Translations under genes and position numbers: made by a program
Origin: Margaritispora aquatica
Taxonomy: Eukaryota > Ascomycota > Leotiomycetes > Helotiales > Discinellaceae
NCBI GenBank assembly: GCA_007644065.1
Contig: VJWN01000020.1
Location: 731,012 to 743,005, forward strand
Length of the DNA: 11,994 nt
Direction: 5' to 3'
In this document: one piece after another, positions 8,208 to 11,994 of the stretch
How positions within the stretch are numbered: the first letter of the stretch is position 1
How the letters are laid out: each line of letters opens with the position of its first letter
Notes under the pieces: generated by a model
What the model was told of the DNA's origin: nothing
Seen by the model: only the letters and a program-made list of their open reading frames with translations
The model's database searches: none

Positions 8208-8312
8208 CTTGAGGAAGCAAGAGGTGAAATAGATAGGATTGAGAAGTCTAAAGAATTCTTACAACAGCATAGAGCTCTATATAAACGTCTAGATAAACGC
8301 CTACAGCGCTGA
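8208..8312 (+). pseudogene. C-terminal coiled-coil tail of an unidentified protein
   Basis: Open from the LTR end (8208) to TGA 8310-8312: 34 codons starting LEEARGEIDRIEKSKEF and ending KRLDKRLQR. It is strongly charged, with heptad-like Leu/Ile spacing, which suggests a coiled coil. The codon use is balanced, unlike the AT-rich element. It looks like the last part of a real gene whose upstream part was displaced or removed by the LTR insertions. Similar charged tails end some fungal DDE transposases, but I cannot confirm this. No N-terminal part of the same protein is recognisable elsewhere in the window. Confidence 0.4.
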
Positions 8313-8336
8313 GTCAAGCTTTAACACCATGAATAA

Positions 8337-8818
8337 TGTAATTACAGTGAAATTAAGGAATTCAAGTGTCATGTGCCAATGACACATGATGAACAATTAA
8401 CAATAGGAAATGCTCCGCCTTGGTTTAGAGTCTTCGTCAGTCAAAGATACTTCAACGTTCCATACCAACGAATAATGGCTATGGGCAGTGTTAAGACAAT
8501 ACGTCTGATCTCAATTCATATGTACGTTGAATTAGTTTCGAAGAGTGCGGCCAGTTAGAAAAAATCTATTATGTATCTGATCTAGACACTAGCCGTAAGG
8601 ATTCATTGTCCAAGCTTCAGTATGTAGACGCAAAATTTTACACACATATGGATAGCTTTATGGCTGATTCAAGAAGATGCACATGTTTCACCTTGTTCTT
8701 GAGGATAATTCAAAGCATGGGAAAAAACATGTTTGAAACATCAGATGGCTATTTCGATCCAACACTACAACTACGTACCAGAACGGATTTCCATGCTGCC
8801 TTGGACGACCCGAATTAA
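8337..8818 (+). pseudogene. Unassigned coding-like stretch, one frameshift
   Basis: Two abutting plus-strand frames read as one protein if a single base is missing near 8535-8542. The first (8337 to about 8535) includes PPWFRVFVSQRYFNVPYQRI. The second (about 8540 to TAA 8816-8818) includes FEECGQLEKIYYVSDLD and KFYTHMDSFMADSRRCTCF. Residue use is that of a globular protein, and the needed shift is again a one-base loss, as in the oxidase gene next door. About 150 residues in all; I do not recognise the family, and no reliable start codon is visible, so it is either the 3' part of a longer gene or a small gene. It converges on the oxidase gene, with stop codons about 68 bp apart. It could still be a chance open stretch. 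Confidence 0.35.
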
Positions 8819-8885
8819 CCTGCAAATCATAAACGCTGCATGGTTACTATTTGATTCAATAAAGAACCAACACCTGTGTGTGACC

Positions 8886-9420
8886 CTAGCGGATTTGAAG
8901 GTTCACGAAGTCTTTCACATCCAAAGAGTACTTGTTGTTCTCGTCCATTTGCAGCCGCCCAGTCACTTGCAGCGACAATCCTCTGGATGAGAGACTACTG
9001 TCTGGTATAACCGGGTATATGCGCTGGTTCTTCCTTGGTAAGTGGCATGGGTACTTCGCCACGTTATCCCATTCGAGCTGCTACCTGCCTGAACGGATTA
9101 AGAACATTCAGGTCGAGTCGATGTACCGGATAGTATCAGTTGCCTGCCATTCTTGGTAACACCAGTGAGTGTCATCTCAATGCGCGCATAGTGTACGTGC
9201 CACCGTCGATCTCGAAGAGCTTCTTCCGCCATACGTTGATATCGGGCGAATGTCATCGTGAAGGTAAACCGAAGGCAACTGAGACCGGCATTTTGGTCTT
9301 GGAAGGACGGTCTTGATATCTTCGATGTTGCTCAGTGCTTCATAAGCTCCACCCAGCAAGCACCGAGACCGTAGGGACAAGTAGGCGTAAGACCAACAAT
9401 GACAGGTGGCCCGTCCTGTT
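8886..9420 (-). other. C-terminal extension of the AA5 oxidase
   Basis: Part of the oxidase gene, listed because it lies beyond the standard kelch plus DUF1929 architecture. It starts with a Cys-containing CPYGLGAC segment (just above 9353), then GGAYEALSNIEDI (frame 2), an INVWRKKLFEIDGGTYTMRA segment (about 9182-9240), EMTLTGVTKNGRQL (about 9137-9178), an EWDNVAKYP segment, and finally LSLQVTGRLQ and YSLDVKDF. Most of the frameshifts of the gene fall here, so its sequence is the least certain. The two Cys in the CPYGLGAC segment could bind metal, but that is inference. From memory, similar extensions occur in other fungal AA5 relatives. Confidence 0.55.
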
Positions 9421-11005
9421 CTGAGACTACCTTCTGATTGCGCATCTCAAGGGACACGCCGATGTTTCTCTCTAAACCAGCATTTTGTGTCGATAACACA
9501 GAGGGTTGTTGTGGTAGTAGAGGGATCGCAATGTCCGGTCTGAGCAGCATGATAGGCGCCACTGCTGGTACGCCTTCCTTGCTCACAAGGAAAAGCATGT
9601 AATGACCCGGTGGAGCTGAAAAATGATTCGTTGGCGCTTCTATGGTGATCTCTGTCCCACTGGTTGTAAATCTCAAGAATTGGAACGATTGGTTCATGTT
9701 GTGTGAATGAGTGACAGATCCAATCCGTGCCCAGCTCACTTTGTCAATCACGTCGTGTTCACCGACTGTGACTTTGAATTCCTGGCCATAGTCGACAACA
9801 GCTGGCGGTTCACTGATCGTCGGTCGGTCGCCTTTGAACAAATAAGGTGGGCTGAATATCTGGCGGTGATCAGAGTGTGTTCAGGCTCGTTGGGTCTCTT
9901 TTGATTGTCCGGATCGTATTCCCCACTACCAGCTGAAAGAACTCTGCCATCAGGTAGTAGTGCGGTATGGTGGTAGCAGCGATCATCGTCCTCCGGGCCA
10001 TCGTAGTCCATTCTGTAGTGGCAGGATCCCATAGCTCAGGCTCATGTACGGGCTGACCTGGAGCCAAGTCATTGAAGCCTATCCCTTGGGTTCCTCCGGT
10101 CACAAGCACAGTGCCATCGGGCAACGTGGTAGCAAAGGAATGTCGGCGCCCATGGCCGATTTCAGTCGTATATTCCCAGCGTGGTTTTGAGTCGTTCAGA
10201 TCAATGATCTCTGCAGCATTGGTGGGAGTAACAGCATCACCGCCTCCACCGCCAACGTAGAGAATCTTGCCACTATCATACATAGTCGAAGCGGCGTACT
10301 CGCGCTGACCTGCATTGCGGACTGGCGAATTGTAATTGTGCGACCATTCACCATGGCCACCATTAGCATTCAAATCCAGAAAACGGGATCTTCTCAATGG
10401 GCCAGCCATGAATATTCTTCCGTCTGGAACGTGGTAAAGCCGCGGGTAAAGAGCGAAAATATCAATGAGAGGCGTTTGGACCATGCCCCATGTACTTGTA
10501 TGTGAGTCCCAAATCTGGGGGACCAGATTGATCACAGGGTTTGTGACATCTTGTGAGCTGCCTGAGACAACAAGGCCTCTACCATCAGACAAAGTTATAG
10601 CCGAGGGATACCAGCGACCCGCAGTCATCATAGGCTTTGCCGTCCACTTGTCTTGGAAGGGATCGTAAACACAAGCTTGGTCTTCCCGAAGCCATCCAGG
10701 ACATGTCCACCAACAACAAGCAAGGTACCGTCTGGTTGGAACGTGTGCCCGGCACAGAAAAGATTCACGGAAAGCTCGTCTTCGTTCATCGGGTTATCAG
10801 CGGTGCGCTTACTCTCTAGGGAGTTGACATCCAAGATGTAGACGTGGGTTTTGTGCTCATTGAGGGTCCAATAATCCATGCTGTGCACAGCAGAGCGTCG
10901 ACCCCAGTAAAGCACCTTACCGGTCGGTAGTAGGTGAAGGTGAATAGCGCAATTTTGAAGATTGAATTTTGGTGCCCATTTTCCTTGGACGGTTTCGTCA
11001 CCCAT
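8886..11005 (-). pseudogene. AA5 radical copper oxidase (galactose/glyoxal oxidase-like), frameshifted
   Basis: Copper-radical oxidases oxidise alcohols or aldehydes to yield H2O2. The chosen start is ATG 11003-11005, in a good context (AAACATGG), since no earlier in-frame Met follows the last ~30 open codons. Kelch-type repeats run over about residues 25-390 (GKVLYWGRR, GTLLVVGGH, GRIFMAGP, GKILYVGGGGGD, GTVLVTGGTQG). Galactose-oxidase active-site counterparts are visible: Cys in NLFCAGH (10754-10756), Tyr in RWYPSA (10608-10610), Tyr-His in CYHHTALLPDG (9970-9975) and His in SVTHSHNMNQ (9707-9709). The DUF1929 early-set domain (FSPPYLFKG to APIMLL) lies at about 9540-9860. A C-terminal extension of some 200 residues follows, to TAG 8886-8888. 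About 13 one-base losses break the frame (near 10675, 9995, 9863, 9353, 9242, 9180, then seven within 8990-9115), with no nonsense substitution. Whole length about 710 residues. No signal peptide seen. Substrate cannot be told. Confidence 0.85.
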
Positions 11006-11604
11006 GTTTGCTTCCAACAAAGGGTTGAGGTGTGTGAGAAAGTTGTATTTGCGGCACTCGAGTAGTGAGTGTGGCGAAATGACTATAAACTTGACTTGAG
11101 GAGCTCGTAAGAATCTGCGGCGTAAAGAAGAGGAGATGGTCTATAGGATAAATGAAATCTTATGTCCATTTTCACGAGTTGTCGCGTATATCTCGGCTCT
11201 TCTCTTTCAGCTTCGAAAAGGCTCCTTCCGCAGTGGGGAACGGCTCGGATCGAGTACGGGGAGCGGATCAGATCAAGTGTGGGGTTCGGCTCGAGCCGAG
11301 TGACCAAATTGCATTTTGATGCAGGCGCTGAGACACCCTGTGAGTTGAACTTGTGAAGCGGGGAAGCATTGTAATAGCACTGCAGCATTGCATTTTACTG
11401 TATGCGCGCTTTTTTTCGTGAGCAAGTTTTCATAGACGCTTTGGTTCATCTACTTAACGCCACACTGATTCTGCAATGCAAAAGGACGTTTTTAGTATAA
11501 ACTCATAATTGTAAGTGTGATAATATCAAAGCATGTGAAAAAGATGTGAGAAGCATAAGCCAATAAGATCATTTATTATTCAAAGAGTTTTGGTTTAGTT
11601 GTTG
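11006..11604. promoter_or_regulatory. Upstream region of the oxidase gene
   Basis: About 600 bp without a convincing gene; the likely 5' leader and promoter of the minus-strand oxidase. A perfect 14-bp palindrome, TCGGCTCGAGCCGA (11286-11299), lies about 280 bp upstream of the proposed ATG and could be a binding site for a dimeric regulator. The in-frame codons just upstream of the ATG are open for about 30 codons but lack Met. A 101-codon minus-strand open stretch (11083-11388) has low-complexity, non-family-like composition and I do not call it. Composition turns AT-rich beyond about 11440. Confidence 0.4.
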
Positions 11605-11714
11605 CCGACATTCCTTTGCTACCACATTGTCCAATGGCACTATACTTATGACTCAAGGAACTCAAGGGTTAGGCTTCAATGCAATGACTTGGCTCCAGAT
11701 CAGCTCGTACATGA
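11605..11714 (+). pseudogene. Inverted, mutated fragment of the AA5 oxidase gene
   Basis: About 110 bp that match, in opposite orientation, the oxidase coding sequence at 10042-10146 (the GTVLVTGGTQG kelch strand). The first 21 bp are identical. By hand I count 13 substitutions in 105 aligned bases, 11 of them C-to-T or G-to-A going from the oxidase to this copy, plus a 5-bp tandem insertion (CAATG repeated). Homology begins and ends abruptly and I find no further oxidase sequence to the window end. It is either a relic of a second oxidase paralogue on the plus strand or a small dispersed duplication altered by a C-to-T process. Confidence 0.8.
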
Positions 11715-11994
11715 TAACTTCTCTCGTGTGCTGTCTAACTTGTCTTATGCGTTGTTCAGCTTGTCATGCATACAGGGCCATAAGTAGTAGGATGTGCATA
11801 CAGCAATGAGTAGGACAATGATATCGGTGTAGGAACATTAATTCCAAGCTTGTACAGGTATATATAATGGTTGATGATCTGGCTTACCCCGCAGTTGATA
11901 AATTTAGATACTACGATTAGTAAAACGATTATTGGTGAAAAGCTCTAGCATCTAGGACTAAGGCCAAACGCATTATCAAGTAGTAAAACCAGAA
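11715..11994. other. Right flank, nothing recognised
   Basis: Moderately AT-rich sequence. No open frame with family features, RNA gene or repeat could be supported on either strand. The short frames that run in from the oxidase fragment have no further similarity to it. Confidence 0.45.

Noticed and set aside
8366..8389. Small overlapping hairpins (GTGTCAT/ATGACAC and TCATGTG/CACATGA)
   Set aside because: Seven-base arms occur by chance at this length and no T-run or regulatory context accompanies them.
8733..9159. Overlapping plus-strand open frames of 75-85 codons
   Set aside because: They run antisense to the oxidase C-terminus (LSLQVTGRL, EMTLTGV segments), which explains the sequence better.
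9707..10841. Several plus-strand open frames of 60-70 codons opposite the oxidase
   Set aside because: They are antisense shadows of the minus-strand oxidase, whose family motifs and active-site residues are clear.
8886..11005. Introns as the cause of the oxidase frame changes
   Set aside because: The frames change with no extra sequence between conserved residues, so only one-base losses fit; an intron would add tens of bases.
11083..11388. 101-codon minus-strand open frame upstream of the oxidase
   Set aside because: No recognisable domain, no ATG-initiated start that I can support, and it lies in the expected promoter/leader region.

Overview
The window looks like nuclear DNA of a filamentous ascomycete. 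Its left two thirds are very AT-rich, with a cytosine-depleted retroelement whose in-frame stops are all TAG or TAA, as repeat-induced point mutation (RIP) would leave. The right third has ordinary base composition and holds a fungal-type AA5 radical copper oxidase gene. The genus cannot be told from the sequence.

Layout. 1-126 is a (TATAAAAAA)n microsatellite. 127-375 holds broken ends of a Copia-type LTR element, including a 73-bp tandem duplication. 473-909 is a solo LTR with a 5-bp target duplication, AAGTT. 1143-1503 holds two decayed LTR tails in inverted orientation. 1505-7790 is a near full-length Ty1/copia retrotransposon: 5' LTR, primer-binding site matching the initiator-tRNA anticodon loop, long leader, one gag-pol frame (gag with zinc knuckle, protease, integrase, reverse transcriptase, RNase H), purine tract and 3' LTR. 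It is dead in this sequence, with nine in-frame stops and about eight one-base frameshifts. A fourth LTR, missing its first ~70 bp, follows at 7791-8207.

At 8207/8208 the composition changes abruptly. 8208-8312 is the C-terminal coiled-coil tail of an unidentified protein. 8337-8818 is an unassigned plus-strand coding-like stretch. 8886-11005 (minus strand) encodes a galactose/glyoxal oxidase-like protein of about 710 residues with recognisable Cys, two Tyr and two His active-site residues and a C-terminal extension. It is broken here by about 13 one-base deletions but has no nonsense substitution. 11605-11714 is a small inverted, transition-mutated copy of part of that gene.

The retroelement genes form one self-replication unit; the oxidase is unrelated to it. 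The most useful observations are a deletion-only frameshift pattern that crosses the element/gene boundary (probably a consensus-quality problem, which would make the oxidase a real intact gene), the mosaic pairing of LTR subtypes, and the mutated inverted oxidase fragment. I see no convincing undescribed system.
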